A stretch of DNA of 64,000 nucleotides from Phialocephala subalpina (taxonomy: Eukaryota > Ascomycota > Leotiomycetes > Helotiales > Mollisiaceae), in assembly GCA_900073065.1 (NCBI GenBank), contig FJOG01000022.1, positions 1,157,069-1,221,068 of the forward strand, in the 5' to 3' direction. Below the pieces are notes generated by a model, which saw only the letters and a program-made list of their open reading frames with translations, was not told the origin of the DNA and made no database searches. Both the position numbers and the translations under genes were made by a program. Shown piece after piece: positions 21,435-33,996 of the stretch (the first letter of the stretch is position 1; the number at the start of each line of letters is the position of its first letter).

Positions 21435-24400
21435 TCAAATAGGGGGAGACAAACAATGTAGGAATACGACCACAATCGCAAATATTGTCCCAGCGATTAA
21501 GAGTATCGCCATGGGTTCGATGGAAGCGGAGGATACGTCAGCTTTAAGTTCTTGCCTTAGAGTCTTCCTAGTTGAGCAAACCGCTGGGTCCGGGTCCGGA
21601 GCCCGCGGATGGACAATTTCCTGTGATTGCGTGCCACTTCCTAGAGAGGGATGGAGATCTGGAACGATATCGGATGAGTCAGTGCTGGAAGGGATCATGC
21701 CGTTTCTCAGCTGCCACCGCCGCTGACTAGATCCCAACCCGGTATCGTTGAGAGCGTCAAAGTCGAGTGATTCACTTGCTTGGCTGACAAGCGTCGATGC
21801 TAATTCTTGAAAATGTATCAGGACGTCAGAATCAACTTGGCTCTGGCTTGATAAATTTTCATCAAGCATGACTCCCTCTCCCCACATAGAGTGTATTGCA
21901 ACTCTGTAGGAATCACGGTCTGCCTTTGACTCGAAAAGGAGTTGCCATCTACCCAAATCCTGAAAGAATTGTTCGCTTTGATCACATGTACCGGTTCTCT
22001 GAAGGGTGTCTGAGATGGCTTTTGCAAGGCACAGGAATGCGATGGTGTCGCCGAGATTTCTCGGCGACTCACCGCTGCACAAACTTCTCAGTGTCCTGAT
22101 ACCAGCAGACCATGCTTCTCGATAGCTCGGAAATCGTTGGTTCGGCTCCTGAAGCTCTGTAGAAGAGCGTTGCGTCGCCTTTATCATCAATATATGTTGA
22201 GCAACAAATTTCCTGTGGAGATATCGAAGATTTTGGACTTTTTCCGAATTATGACAGGACGAACGGCGCGTGTTGCGAGAACATTCAATGTTTCGTACTC
22301 GTGATGCTTTCTCAAGAAGGCGCGCCACTGTAAATTCTGTGTCGTCGAAGCCTCGGAGAATAATTGCTGCAGCGTGCACATCGGCTCCTTTCCGCAGGAG
22401 CCAGCGGACGGTAGGATCATGGTCAGCCCTCGCCGCGGCACTCAAAGCTGTACCACATGGGGTAATAGCATTGATATCTGCACCTCTTTCTAGGAGCAAC
22501 TGAAGTTCAAAAATTTGCCCCTTAGCTGCTGCAGGAACCAAACCAGACTCCGCGCGGGTTTGAAGTAATTGTACCACTGCGACGTGTCCTGCCTTTGCTG
22601 CTTCGACTAAGGGGGTATCCCAATATATAGAGCCACGGGCATCCACGGCTGCCCCCCGATCTAAGAGTAATTGCACTACTGCGACGTGTCCTGCCTTCGC
22701 TGCTTCGATCAAGGGCTTGCACCCATATGAAGGGCCATCTATAGCGGCTCCTCGATCTAGGAGTAATTGCACCACTGCGACGTGTCCTGCCTTTGCTGCT
22801 TCGACCACGGAGGTGTCCCCATATCCACAGCCACCAGCCGCTCCACGATTTAAGAGTAATTGCACTACTGCGACGTGTCCTGCCTTCGCTGCTTTGATCA
22901 AGGGAATGCCCCGCTTTTCACGGCCATTTATCCACGAATATCCAGGGCCATTTATAGCTGCTCCCCAATCTAAGAGTAATTGCACCACCGCGATGTGTCC
23001 TGCCTCCGCTGCTTTGCCCAAGGGGGTTTCCCAACCCCAACAGCCATCTACAGCTGCTCCCCGATCTAAGAGTAATTGCACCACTGCGATGTGTCCTGCC
23101 TCCGCTGCTTTGCCCAAGGGGGTTTCCCAACCCCAACGGCCATCTACAGCTGCTCCCTGATCTAGGAGTAATTGCACCACTGCGATGTGTCCTCCTTGTG
23201 CTGCTTCAACCAAGGGGCTATCATGATAGTCACGGCCATATACAGCTGCTCCCCGATCTAAGAGTAATTGCACCGCTGTGACGTGTCCTGCCTTCGCTGC
23301 TTTGACCAAGGGGGTGTCCAAATATCCAGAGCCATCTATGGACCATAGGCTATTGGGTTCAGGGTGGGCTAGAGATGCTGACAGCTCTCCAAAGTCATCG
23401 GCTGCATCAACGCCGGATTCCGCTTCCATGGATTGTAGGTCAAGAGAGTTTTGCCGGGCTAGAGGCATCGACAACTCTTCCAAGTCACCATCGATCGCCC
23501 AGAAGCCTTCTTCCAGAGCTGATATATCCGTCCGAAGCTTATCCTGCTGGAACTTCTTCCAGAGCTTGAAGTCTAAGAATTCGTGTTCGTACAGATCCTC
23601 GTATCCAAAGCTTTTGAAGACCTCGCCATCAGCTAGAAGTCCATCGACGAGGAGCTCCATTTCCAAAAATAGGGAATCAGTCGTTGGGTTGTGAGGAAGC
23701 TCAGAGTCGAGAGTACTCAGGTGGCTTTTGAGGGTGTGATAGTGTTTTAGCAGGCTGAGTCCGTTGATGGTTCTCTGTCGAACCGCCGCTCCCGTTTGCA
23801 AGCCTTCCAAGTCCAAAAGTTCGATAAGCTTTGAATAGAGATCATCGCTAAATATGGTGGTGTCTATTCCAGCCGAGGACTTATGAACAACAAATGTGAA
23901 AGCCTTCGATACTTCGTGCTGGCGACAAAAGCAGTGCTGTGTGCATGGCCGCTCTTCGTCCACGGCGATGTATGAGTGGAATCCGAACGAGTCCCCTTCG
24001 TACGAAGAGCCACTAAAGAATCATTAGCCCTATATACAACGTCCGTTCGGCATAAGATAAAATACTTAGGAAACTTCTCGATCAAACGAAACTTCTTGGT
24101 CCACTGTCGGTATGGGCAGTTGTGCTCATAATCTCCATGAGTCAACGGCTGGGGAGGCGGGTGTCGATCTCTCGGCGGCGGCGAATACGTGCTGACCTCG
24201 ACGTCGGTTCTCACAGCCCCTTCCTCGTCCGCTGCGATGAATGTCTCAACGCCTTTCTTTTTCCTCGCCCAATACTTCTCAATCCCTTGAAAGTCCACCC
24301 GTTTTCCCTCTCCCCCGAATTTCGACACTTTGTTGACCGCGTCTCTCTCCCTCTTTTGGTGAAGTAGCTTGCTGACCCTTGCCTCGGTGTAGTTCTTCAC

Positions 24401-24728
24401 AAAATCCCACGCGGCAAGGTGGGTAACGTACATTTTGCGACTCTCAGGGCTTTAGCCTGTATTCTTATACGTTCGAGGATAGAGTCATGGGGACTTACGT
24501 GGCGTGGAAGTTGTGCTTCTGAGACATGATTGCCATGACTTGTTTGAGCGGTTTCTTTGAGTCCATGTACAGCTGCTTGATGAGCAATCTCTTAGTCTGC
24601 CACTCAGCCTCGCTGTATCGGCGATGACGACGAACAGAGTCTTCGCCAAAGCATGGTGGCCCTGCTTGTGTAGGCTCTATTGCTGAGGCAGAGGAGGGAA
24701 ATATCGTTACTGGCGAGAATAAAGACAT
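21435..24728 (-). CDS. Clr5-domain, ankyrin-repeat, C-terminal membrane protein
   Basis: Three exons: 24728-24499, 24440-24066 and 24012-21435 (introns 58 and 52-53 nt), giving about 1,060 residues with both junctions in frame (HAT/RKMYV and KFPN/GSSYEG). Residues about 38-95 match the fungal Clr5 domain (WQTKRLLIKQLYMDSKKPLKQVMAIM, then ATRKMYVTHLAAWDFVKN). A linker and helical region follow. Ten ankyrin repeats cover about 430-775; the first eight are nearly identical (TPLxxAAKAGHVAVVQLLLDRGAA), which implies recent expansion. After a long C-terminal region, the last about 25 residues (MAILLIAGTIFAIVVVFL) form a membrane helix near the extreme C-terminus. The function is unknown. Ankyrin arrays with high internal identity recall fungal recognition proteins, but no NACHT or HET domain is present. 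Confidence 0.8.
22580..23330 (-). repeat. tandem ankyrin-coding repeats, about 99-108 bp units
   Basis: Eight consecutive units share long DNA blocks such as ctaagagtaattgcac and gcgacgtgtcctgcctt with very few differences, so the identity holds at DNA level and not only in protein. Confidence 0.85.
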
Positions 24729-26743
24729 GGCGAAGGCCAATGGTACTACCGTGTTCAGCGTTCTGAGCTGGATTGACAATTTATGCGTTTGGGAGCGCTG
24801 GAGTACGATGTGCAAGTTGGGAACCCTCAACACGAAATAACGTGGGAGTTCAGGGTGATTCAGAAGCACACAAATGCATTCCTTTATTCCCACCTATATA
24901 CGAATATAAAGGAAGCCACGAAAAAATTGTGCTTGAAGTTGGAACGTAAGGCTGAACGAAGGAGACATCTGATTAGGTAGTCAAAATTCCCACGCAGCCA
25001 AGTACTACAGGTGTGGCGCATGCACGCATTTTTTCCTTGCAGGAGAACAGCGAATCAGATATGGACGCCATGTCAAACAAATCCCTTGCAGTAATTCATG
25101 AGGCAGAAAAGAATTCAGGGACGTAATTCGGTTGCAGCACACCAGTGGTCCTTCAAGAAGTCAGTATTTACTACCGGTGAACTTGGAGGGCCATATGCAT
25201 GGAATCATGAAGGTGTGTGTGGAGGGGAAGTCGGTTTGTGGAAGTGACTGCATAGAATGTGCTCGATGCTATGCCTTTAACCTAAACTTGTTTAGGGAAA
25301 GGATATCCTACGAGAGGAAAAAATATTACAGAGCGAGATGTTTTTGCACGTGATGGATTAGCTACATTCAAGTAGGAATCTTAAGCCTTGAAATCAAGGC
25401 AATCAAGTGGGTGGGAAGGGGGACCCCCTGCTCGCCGCCGAAGGCGGCGAAATACAGTACACATTCTAATTCTCAATCTGGATTCTTGATCTCAAGGTTA
25501 AAGGCAGTGCATGGGACGTGTCCCATCATAAGTATTAGGATTCCGATCTCCAAGGCACGTGACAACAAGAGTTGTGGCCTGTGCATCTTATCCTTGCCCT
25601 TGTTCAGAAAATCCAGCTAGCTATAATAGGGCTAATAAGAGTGTAAGTGTCTTGGCATTGTGGCTGAGTATACAATTTTGGAAGTGTTCAGGGCGGAAGG
25701 CGATTTCGCTAGCGACTGTAGCCTCAAATTGCTTGTTCCTTTTCGACTGAAACAGCTAGATTTTCAAAGCCTCATCCGAGAGGAAGTCACTCGACGGCCA
25801 AAAATCTGGGGATCAAGCTTTAAGCATAAGGCTGTCATGCTGACGTCTCGTTACCAGCCTTCCCCGTGGAGATTCCCTGATAAAGAGGCACAGAGCATGA
25901 ACGACGGTCAGGCACCTCGCTTCCATTGTAAGATCTTACGAAAGGTATTCGATATCCAGATCAAAGTCATATATATCATCTGCTTCAGATAAATGAAATT
26001 GTGTTCAACGACATTTCCCAGAGCGAGGCTCCTCAAAACATGGTTGCTTTGTTCTCCACAAAAGGATTGTGAGCCTGGTCCGGCGGTTGCATAGATACGG
26101 GATCTGCGTAGGCGAACTGCTTGCCTTTTGGAGAAGATGGAGATATTTTGTAACTTGTACCAAATCTCCTCAATTCTCTCGGGCCATGGAACAATTCGTA
26201 GAATAGTCCATTGAATTGGTCCTTGAAAGAATTGTTCCATATGCTGATTCTCAGGCATTTTGATCGTGATCCTCCTGTTCCTGCCACTTCCTATTTCAAG
26301 ATACACAGCCCCGCTTTGGCTGCCCCCGGCCGCTCACCCAGCCAACCAGCCTCGACTCCCAGCGCCCAGCAAATACGATGGCTTCGAGGCAAAGTGAGAA
26401 ATGCCACAACGCTCGTGTTCAACTGCAGCTGATGCAGATGTTAAAACTCCTTCCTCCTCTGCTGCCAAGCAACATTCATAGCCGCATCTTTACGATTGAA
26501 GTCGAGAACGATTGAACGAATTCCTTATCAATATACTTACAGTACAGCCAAGTACTTGCCCTGTTTTGATCCCCAGAAACCGGCTTGCCATCCTTACCTC
26601 CCTTTGGTGGGCGAATAAACAATACGAGATACAGCACTAGTCCATGCTTCTGCAGTATACGAGACATTGGGTCAGATAGTCTGACCAAAAGCGACACATC
26701 ATCTTCCCCGATTGCATTCACTTCCCCTCTTCCTTCCTCCAAC
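24729..26743. other. intergenic, no supported gene
   Basis: About 2 kb between the divergent ankyrin and glucanase genes. A short GC-rich hairpin (tcgccgccgaaggcggcga) lies near 25431-25450. Open frames here are short and featureless. Confidence 0.4.
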
Positions 26744-28846
26744 ATGCAACGTCGTTATTCATTCGAAGACGACATTGACGAGCAGCCTTACGACGGAAGG
26801 CGGACTCCAGACCAGCTCCATCATTCACCACCAATCTCGCCGCCAGGCCCAGCCGCACATCCAGATTCCTCTTTTAATCGACTTCGAGCAGCGCGGAGAT
26901 ACAGTCGAGATCGAGAACAACAGCCATTGCAGCAAGGCTATGGCACGAGTCCGCAACGAAGTCCTAGAAGAAGTCCGGTAATCGCTCCCGCACCACCACC
27001 ACATCGCGACGCACCTCCATATCGAGACGCAGAAGGTAGACTCTGGGGAAGAGAATTAGGATACACAAACTCCGCATACTCCAACATCACACCCGGAGCA
27101 GATAATTTCGGCGAGAAAGCAGCAGGAGGAATGGCAGGCATCGCAATGACGGTCGCAGATGCGAACGCGCGAGAGAGCGGCTTGGAAGCAATGAGAAACA
27201 CACCAGGCTACGACCCAAGAATGGAATCAGACATCCCGCTCGATGATTCACCATATACCCGACCAGCAGCACGAGCGTCCGAGATGTCATCAACCTCCCT
27301 AACACCTCTCGGACCAGCAGCCTTCCCTCCAGGCATGGCAACCCCACAATCTCGATCCACCGCTTCGCGGTCGCCCCACAGTTTCGAGCATCAACCTTAT
27401 GTCGACCATCCCGAATTCCGATACTCGAGAAACATAGATCCGAATATTGCCCAGTTCGACCCGAATAGCATCGCGGATGATGGTGATGATGGGCTGGAGT
27501 ATAGACAGCAGGGACGAGGCTCAATGTTGAGCTTGGGCCGCCATTCGGATCATAATGTTCCTGCTGCTGGAGCGGTTGCTACAGGGGGTGTACTAGGAGG
27601 TTTGTTGGGCCGGACGGCGAATGGGAATGGAGTGCAAACGGCGTATGATCCTGTGAAGGGTGGGAATTACGATCTCGGAGAGGGAGAGGAGAAGAGTGCC
27701 TGGTTGACAAAGCAGTCATCTGGGAGCAAGAGGATGAAGTTGATGATCATTGCTCTCGTAGCGTTTGTGATTGCTGGAGCCATTGCAGGTGGTATCGCAG
27801 GTGGCATTATATCATCGAAACACTCGGGAGGAGGATCTACGAACACGCCAGCAGGACAATCAGCAGGGCAGGATACAGCGGATAATGGGGATTTGAACAT
27901 CAATTCTGCAGAGATCAAGAAGTTGATGAATAACACGAATCTACACAAGGTCTTCCCTGGTATCGATTACACACCGATGTACACCCAATATCCGGATTGT
28001 CTTTCCTATCCACCATCGCAGAACAACGTTACTCGAGATCTGGCTGTGCTCTCCCAGCTCACGAACACTGTCCGACTCTATGGTACCGATTGCAACCAAA
28101 CGGAGATGGTCCTTCATTCGATCGATCAATTGAAACTCAATGGGACAATGAAAATCTGGATGGGAGTCTGGCTCGACACAAACACAACCACCAACGCCCG
28201 TCAAATCGCACAAATGTACGACATCTTCGAGAAACACGGCTCAGCATCCTTCGTCGGTGTAATCGTCGGCAACGAAGTCCTCTTCCGTGAAGACATGACC
28301 GCAACACAACTCGGCACGGTCATCACCAGCGTTAGGAGCAACCTCACATCCATGGGCATCTCTCTCCCAGTAGCAAGCTCGGATCTAGGCGATAACTGGA
28401 CCGCAGACTTCGCCTCCCAAGTCGACTACCTAATGGCCAACATCCACCCCTTCTTCGCAGGCGTCACAGCAGAAGAAGCAGCCGACTGGACGTACACATT
28501 CTGGACCGGCCACGACACCATCCTCAAGACCGACATCTCCAAGAACATCATCTCTGAAACTGGCTGGCCGTCCACAGGGGGCACTGACTGCGGTGCTGCA
28601 ACGACTTGTACGAATGGTTCAGTTGCTGGAATAACCGAGATGAATACTTTTATGGATAATTGGGTCTGCGATGCCCTGACGAATGGGACGAATTATTTTT
28701 GGTTTGAGGCTTTCGATGAGCCGTGGAAGATTGAGTATGATACGCCTGGCAAGGAGTGGGAGGATAAATGGGGTGTGATGGACGTCAACCGCAACCTTAA
28801 AAGTGGAGTGGTGATTCCTAGTTGTGGTGGGAAGACGGTGTCATAG
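26744..28846 (+). CDS. btgC: membrane-anchored GH17 endo-1,3-beta-glucanase (BtgC type)
   Basis: Single exon, 700 residues from the ATG at 26744 (MQRRYSFEDDIDEQPY). The frame is open further upstream, but that stretch looks non-coding. The long N-terminal cytoplasmic part is Pro/Arg/Ser rich (1-330). One membrane helix (about 331-356, LMIIALVAFVIAGAIAGGIAGG) makes it a type II protein. The extracellular GH17 domain follows: LTNTVRLYGTDCNQ, then VIVGNEVLFRED with the acid/base Glu (about 509), and NIISETGWPSTGGTDCG with the nucleophile Glu (about 605). It should cleave wall beta-1,3-glucan at the plasma membrane, taking part in wall remodelling. The architecture equals that of Aspergillus BtgC. 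Confidence 0.92.
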   Translation: MQRRYSFEDDIDEQPYDGRRTPDQLHHSPPISPPGPAAHPDSSFNRLRAARRYSRDREQQPLQQGYGTSPQRSPRRSPVIAPAPPPHRDAPPYRDAEGRLWGRELGYTNSAYSNITPGADNFGEKAAGGMAGIAMTVADANARESGLEAMRNTPGYDPRMESDIPLDDSPYTRPAARASEMSSTSLTPLGPAAFPPGMATPQSRSTASRSPHSFEHQPYVDHPEFRYSRNIDPNIAQFDPNSIADDGDDGLEYRQQGRGSMLSLGRHSDHNVPAAGAVATGGVLGGLLGRTANGNGVQTAYDPVKGGNYDLGEGEEKSAWLTKQSSGSKRMKLMIIALVAFVIAGAIAGGIAGGIISSKHSGGGSTNTPAGQSAGQDTADNGDLNINSAEIKKLMNNTNLHKVFPGIDYTPMYTQYPDCLSYPPSQNNVTRDLAVLSQLTNTVRLYGTDCNQTEMVLHSIDQLKLNGTMKIWMGVWLDTNTTTNARQIAQMYDIFEKHGSASFVGVIVGNEVLFREDMTATQLGTVITSVRSNLTSMGISLPVASSDLGDNWTADFASQVDYLMANIHPFFAGVTAEEAADWTYTFWTGHDTILKTDISKNIISETGWPSTGGTDCGAATTCTNGSVAGITEMNTFMDNWVCDALTNGTNYFWFEAFDEPWKIEYDTPGKEWEDKWGVMDVNRNLKSGVVIPSCGGKTVS

Positions 28847-30048
28847 CGAGCATCGACGATGAACGGGGAGTAACGGAGGGATGGCTGGGAAACGGAACAC
28901 ACACACGGAACTCACGGATGGCTTGATGATCATTTTCTGGCGTTGGGGATAAAACTTGGAGCATACAGTTACGTTCTGTACATTATAACGAGATTTTTGG
29001 AATCAGGTCTTTGAGCTTTGGGCGAGCAAGGGATGTTCGAGAGAGCTTCATTTGGACTGTCAGGAGCATGGGCTTGTAGATAGAGAGATAATGAGTAGAA
29101 TCATGGATTCGAAGCAGTTTTGGTTCATGGTTGGTTGGTTTGAGATGTAGTCCTGTTTTCGCCGAGTGGCTTTCTTGTGAGTTCTTGGTTTGTGTTAACT
29201 TCGTTATAACTTCTCAAGACCTAGACCTAGGAAGGGGTCTTCAATCCAAGTTGAATTCAATTCCTGAGCAAGCTTTACGAGCGTTCCATGAAGTCATCTT
29301 CCGTACGGTTCTGGCCACGGCCCCAGCAATGCCACGTGGAAATGAGGCTCTTCATTGTGGTTTGCTCGAATTTCCGACTCATCCGAAGTCTCAAGGCTTC
29401 AATAACTTTGCTATTAATAATACCGTTTAGATTCAACCTGCTCTCTTGCTGCCCGTGGGGCAATACCCCTCGTTCTAGAAAAGGAAGGCCGATATGGTCC
29501 CTTATCTCGCCAAGGTTTACCGAACCGCTTGCGCGGGACCGCCAAGTTTACAGTGCATCGTCTCCCACTTTTGAACCTCATTGAAAGAAGAACATCACGA
29601 AATTTATTTCATGTTTCAACGAAAGGTGTTTCACAACCATTCACTTGCGGTCTTTTGGGATTGATGTTTATTGCAAGATGGGATCAAATGTTTTCTATCC
29701 TCAAGCGAGCAAAGATACCCCGCGATTCAACCATACATCGCAGCGGCGCGGGGTCAATCGTTCAATTCCAATTCCTACACTTTCCTCGTATCGACAAGCA
29801 TTCCTTATCTTCGTGATTGTCGAATATGCAGGAACAGTCAATAGCTCCAAGGGTAGCTCCTTTTTTTCATTTCCAGCAAGCTTGCTGAGCTCGAGAGTGG
29901 GTGTGATGGGAATTTTTATATTTGCTTGCTTTCCNNNNNNNNNNNNNNNNNNNNTCTTGTTGTATTTCTGTGCCTCTATCTGTCCCTCTTTATTCCCACC
30001 TCCTCTCCCCACTCCTCTTCGTGGTCCTGCTCGTTCCTCGTAGCAAAG
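28847..30048. other. intergenic with an assembly gap
   Basis: 3' flank of the glucanase gene, then about 800 nt without a supported gene, then a 20-N gap at 29935-29954 just upstream of the amidase gene. The gap lies in a pyrimidine-rich promoter stretch. Confidence 0.5.
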
Positions 30049-32117
30049 ATGGCGGCAAGCTTCACCCGCGCCCTCTTCACACTGGCCTTTGCTGTCACCG
30101 CCTCTGCCACAGTCTCATACTCGGGAGAAACACTCGTTGTCAACGGTATCTCCTACTATGCGTCTCCAAACACAGTCTCGATCATCTCCGCCACGGCGGA
30201 TATGCTGAGTTCAGCATCCACAACTGGAGTCGATTTGATTCCATTGACCGTTCTGGAAGACACGACCTCCTCGTTCACCACTTCTGTGTTTAGATCCGTT
30301 GTTGGCAACTACACGGCAGCGGATGATGTGTTCAACACTGGCTTCCTCCAGGCCATTTACCTCAAACATACCGGCTCCTCGCCAGCAACGGTCGCATACC
30401 CTCTTGGTGCAGCACTCACTCAGTATGAAACGAAACTCTTCATGCCATCTCGAGCATATACCTCATCCGTAGAAGCTCAAGGCCACAACTTCACGGGCTG
30501 GAGGACCGAGATCCCTGGTACGATTCCTCTTATCCTGTCCGAATTCGAAGTTCTGTACTGATCATATGTTCTTTCTAGCTGGGCCTTACTTCCTGTCTGC
30601 TTCTACTGGAGAAGTGTATCAAGCATACCGCCTCTATTCCGACGTCCAAGGCGCCTTCACCGAAGGTCTTATCCCGAATACCGACGGCTCTTTCTCTGTT
30701 CTCTCCGCTGCCGTCCAAGGAGCACAAAGCCCCACAATTGGAGTTCCTTCGAAGCTCTACTATACCAAGACTGCGGCGAAACCATTGGCAGGAGTAAGGT
30801 TAGGAGTCAAGGATATCTACGACATCGCAGGCGTAAAGACCAGTTGCGGAAACAGAGCATTCTATGAGCTTTATCCTGTGAAGAACATCACAGCTGTTGC
30901 GGTTCAGAAGTTGATTGATGCTGGTGCTGTGGTTATTGGGAAGATGAAGACGAGTCAGTTTGCTAATGGGGAGACTGCTACCGCTGATTGGGTTGACTAC
31001 CACTCACCCTTCAACATCCGCGGAGACGGCTACCAAGACCCCTCTTCCTCCTCCTCTGGTCCTGGAGCAGGGATCGGCGCTTACGAATGGCTAGACATCG
31101 GACTGGGATCCGATACTGGTGGGAGTATTAGGGGACCGAGTGAAGTTAATGGCTGTTTCGGTAATCGTCCCTCCCACGGCCTCGTCTCTCTCGATGGCGT
31201 CATGCCTCTATCCCCAAATCTCGACACAGCAGGATTCCTTACCCGAGACCCCTTCCTATGGCACGAAGCAGCGAAAGTTTTGTACGGAGACAACATCGCC
31301 AGCAACTTCACATCCTTCCCGACCAAAATCCTCACATCCGGATTCCCAACCTCGGCTTCAAATGAAGCGAACGCGATCCTCCTCGATTTCCTCTCCAAAC
31401 TTCAGACTTTCCTGAACGCAACAACGACAGCGATTAATGTCGCCACTCTCTGGTCGACATCTGGTCCCGCCGCCGCAGGAGGAGCGAGTATCAATGATTA
31501 TCTCGGTATCGTGTACCCGGTCCTCATCTCGCAACAGCAGTACGAGTTAGTTACTTTGCCGTTTTACGTGGATTACGCTGCTGCTCATGCAGGCAAACGG
31601 CCATTCGTCGACCCTGCTCCTCTCATTCGATGGGCGTATGGACAAAACAACGTCAGCGCGGATGCTACTGCCCAGGCGCTTCAAAACAAGACTGTATTTA
31701 TGGATTGGTGGGCTGAGAGTGTGATTCCAAGTAATGCTCAGAGCTGTTCGGAGAGTATCTTGTTGTACCCGGGAAGCACGGCGAATCCGACGTACCGGAA
31801 TGTGTATCGAAGGCAAGCATCTCCCTTCCCCTTTCCCCTCTCTTTCCACCTCAAAGCTGACAAGAAACAGTGCGCCCGTCCCACCAACCGGATTCGGAAT
31901 CTCGAGGGTGTCGAACTTCGCTGAAGTCCCAGATATGGTGTTCCCAGTCGGACAAGCAGCCTACAACTCCACAATAACTCTCCAAGAAGAATACCTCCCA
32001 GTCACAGTCGATATCCTAGCAGCGAAGGGATGTGATGGGATGATCTTCGCGCTTGCGGAGGCGTTGACTAATGCGGGGATTCTGAAGATTCCTGGGGTGG
32101 GGAGTTTGATGTATTGA
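30049..32117 (+). CDS. secreted amidase (amidase-signature family) with one GC-AG intron
   Basis: Three exons: 30049-30517, 30579-31812 and 31871-32117, giving 649 residues. Residues 1-19 form a signal peptide. An N-terminal domain (about 20-200) precedes the amidase-signature domain. Of the catalytic Ser-cisSer-Lys triad, Lys lies in [11 protein letters not shown] (about 234), and the Gly/Ser-rich loop with the nucleophile in [13 protein letters not shown] (about 334); a run of Ser with GPG precedes it. Intron 1 (61 nt) is GT-AG. Intron 2 (58 nt, 31813-31870) starts with GC (AG/GCAAGC) and ends in CAG, and only this junction gives an uninterrupted frame ([12 protein letters not shown]). The enzyme hydrolyses an unknown amide outside the cell or in the secretory pathway. 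Confidence 0.87.
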
Positions 32118-32268
32118 GTTGATAATCAATCAAAATTGGGAATGGAGAATGAGATGAGCATACATGCCCGACTTCATAAAAATGTTCTTGATCTTGACAA
32201 GTGACAAATTGAATTTCTATTGCACGCTCCTGGTCTTCAAGTGAGGATCTCCCTACAGCGCTCAAAAG

Positions 32269-33442
32269 TTACAAGCCCGCTTTCTCCTTCTTCTCAATCT
32301 CCAAGAGCTGCTTCGCCAACTCCACAAATGTTTCCTCCTTACTCCTAAACGTCAACCCAAGCACCTTCTTCGCTTTCTCACTGCTACAATTATAAGCATT
32401 CTCCGGCAACTTATTCCCACCCGGAACACCAATCGGCGTCCTCTCTGCAAGTTCAGGAATGTGTTGACGCAATAAATCGGCTGTTTCTTGGGCTGAGATT
32501 TGTTCTGCACAAATCACGAATCTCTGTCCCGAAGCTTCGGGGAGGGTTGCGACTTTGACGTGTGCTAGTGCCAAGTCCTGTGTTCTGTTAGTCAAAGGGG
32601 GGGCGGGATAGGGTGGGGAGGGGAGACGCACTCGAACGTCGGTGTACACGTGCATTCCATTCGGTGGTAGGTCTGCGTCCTTTGAGGAATTTACGAATCC
32701 GTAGATTCGAGCGTTGGATTGATTGAGTTCCTTGACGCTCTTGACTGTGTGTCGGAGTGGTCCGTAGACCATTGGTGGACATAATGTCACGAGGTTGAAG
32801 TTTGGCTTCTCGTTTGTGATGAAGTCCCATGCTATCTCAATCATCAGCCTCATCCTCTGCTCGTGAAATGGTGAGGGGGAGAGGAGCGAGGAAGAGCGGC
32901 GTACCCGATTTCTCAGCAAACTTCTTGCTCGCTTGGTACGCATTGTTTTGGGTTCCGGTTAGAGCTCCCTCCCAAGACGTCGGGTTCCAGTCTTCTTCTG
33001 TATAGATTTTCTGCGGGCTTGCGTCGATGGGGGCGGAGAAGTTGACGACTGCGGCGCAGGAGCTGGTGATCACAATCCTCTTCACACTTGGTGCATTCTT
33101 CTTCACGGACTTAAGCACTTCGAGTGTGCCTTTGATAGCAGGATCGAGGAATTCCTTGTTGTCGCTGATAACTCGGTACAGGAATGGGGAAGCGGAGTGG
33201 AGGACAATGTCGAATGGCGGTGTAGATTTCACGACTTCATCGAAAGCTCCTGGAGACGTGATGTCTGGCACGATACCAAAGTCTAGCTTTGACCCATGGT
33301 TTGGGAAATCTGCTTTGACTTGTGCTGCTTTTGAGTCACTGCGTACGACTGCGCGGACTGAGAAGCCGTGACTAAGGAGTTGGTCGAGGATGTGTGACCC
33401 GATGAACCCATTGGCTCCAGTAAGCAGTACGCGTTTCGACAT
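32269..33442 (-). CDS. NAD(P)-dependent short-chain reductase of the extended SDR type (GRE2 / dihydroflavonol reductase-like)
   Basis: Three exons: 33442-32905, 32831-32632 and 32577-32269 (introns 73 and 54 nt), giving 348 residues. The Rossmann motif is VLLTGANGFIGSHILDQL. The catalytic residues are in IVITSSCAAVVN (Ser) and the motif Y-x-x-x-K in NAYQASKKFAEK. LCPPMVYGP and VYTDVRDLALAHV are typical of extended SDRs. The closest known type is yeast Gre2 / fungal ketone and aldehyde reductases; the substrate cannot be read from the sequence. The second Met (MSKRVLLTG) is chosen as start because it sits directly before the Rossmann strand; another in-frame ATG lies 30 nt upstream at 33472. 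Confidence 0.87.
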
Positions 33443-33996
33443 GTTGGATGCTTGAAGTGGATGAAGAGACATGGGGCTGATAATTGTGAAAACTGGTATG
33501 AAAAGTCGAGACTTCAGAAGCTTCGTGCTTTTATGTTTATGAGTGATCGTCCTGCATAAATTCCGCCTCTACTAGCCTCTAGCCAGGGGAGCTGCAGCCT
33601 TAGACTGAAAGAGAAGTTCAACTAACGAATCAGAAGTAAGCTGGGCTGCAGAACGGAACATCCTCCGACCCACCATCACGATAGGGAACAGTCAGCAAGC
33701 ACAACTCTGTCTGACTAAACAGCTTGCATGGCCAAGCAGGGGAAATGGGTCTGGGATTGGACTCCTGAGTCTCTTTGCTGTCAGCGATGACGTTGTGCTA
33801 CACGAAGATATCTGGATAATGCCATTTATGAGACGTCGTGAGAGCTTATTAAGATGCCGTTTGTTGCAGGAAAGGTCACCACTCACGATGCTAACGGTAC
33901 GAGCGGGAGAATCTTCTAACAGTGCGATATAAAAACAAGGAACCTAGGTCGAAGTGGGAGTTTGCATGACAGAAATACTACAATTCAACAGTAACA
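33443..33996. promoter_or_regulatory. shared upstream region of two divergent redox genes
   Basis: About 550 nt between the ATGs of the SDR and of the quinone oxidoreductase. A TATAAAAA box at 33928-33935 lies 62 nt upstream of the plus-strand ATG. Confidence 0.5.

Noticed and set aside
22717..23160. Plus-strand frame of 147 residues with repeated SNCTTA units
   Set aside because: It is the antisense shadow of the ankyrin repeats; the repetition follows from the DNA repeats of the real gene.
25431..25450. GC-rich hairpin as a possible terminator or RNA
   Set aside because: A single short palindrome with no gene next to it; chance or a repeat remnant is as likely.
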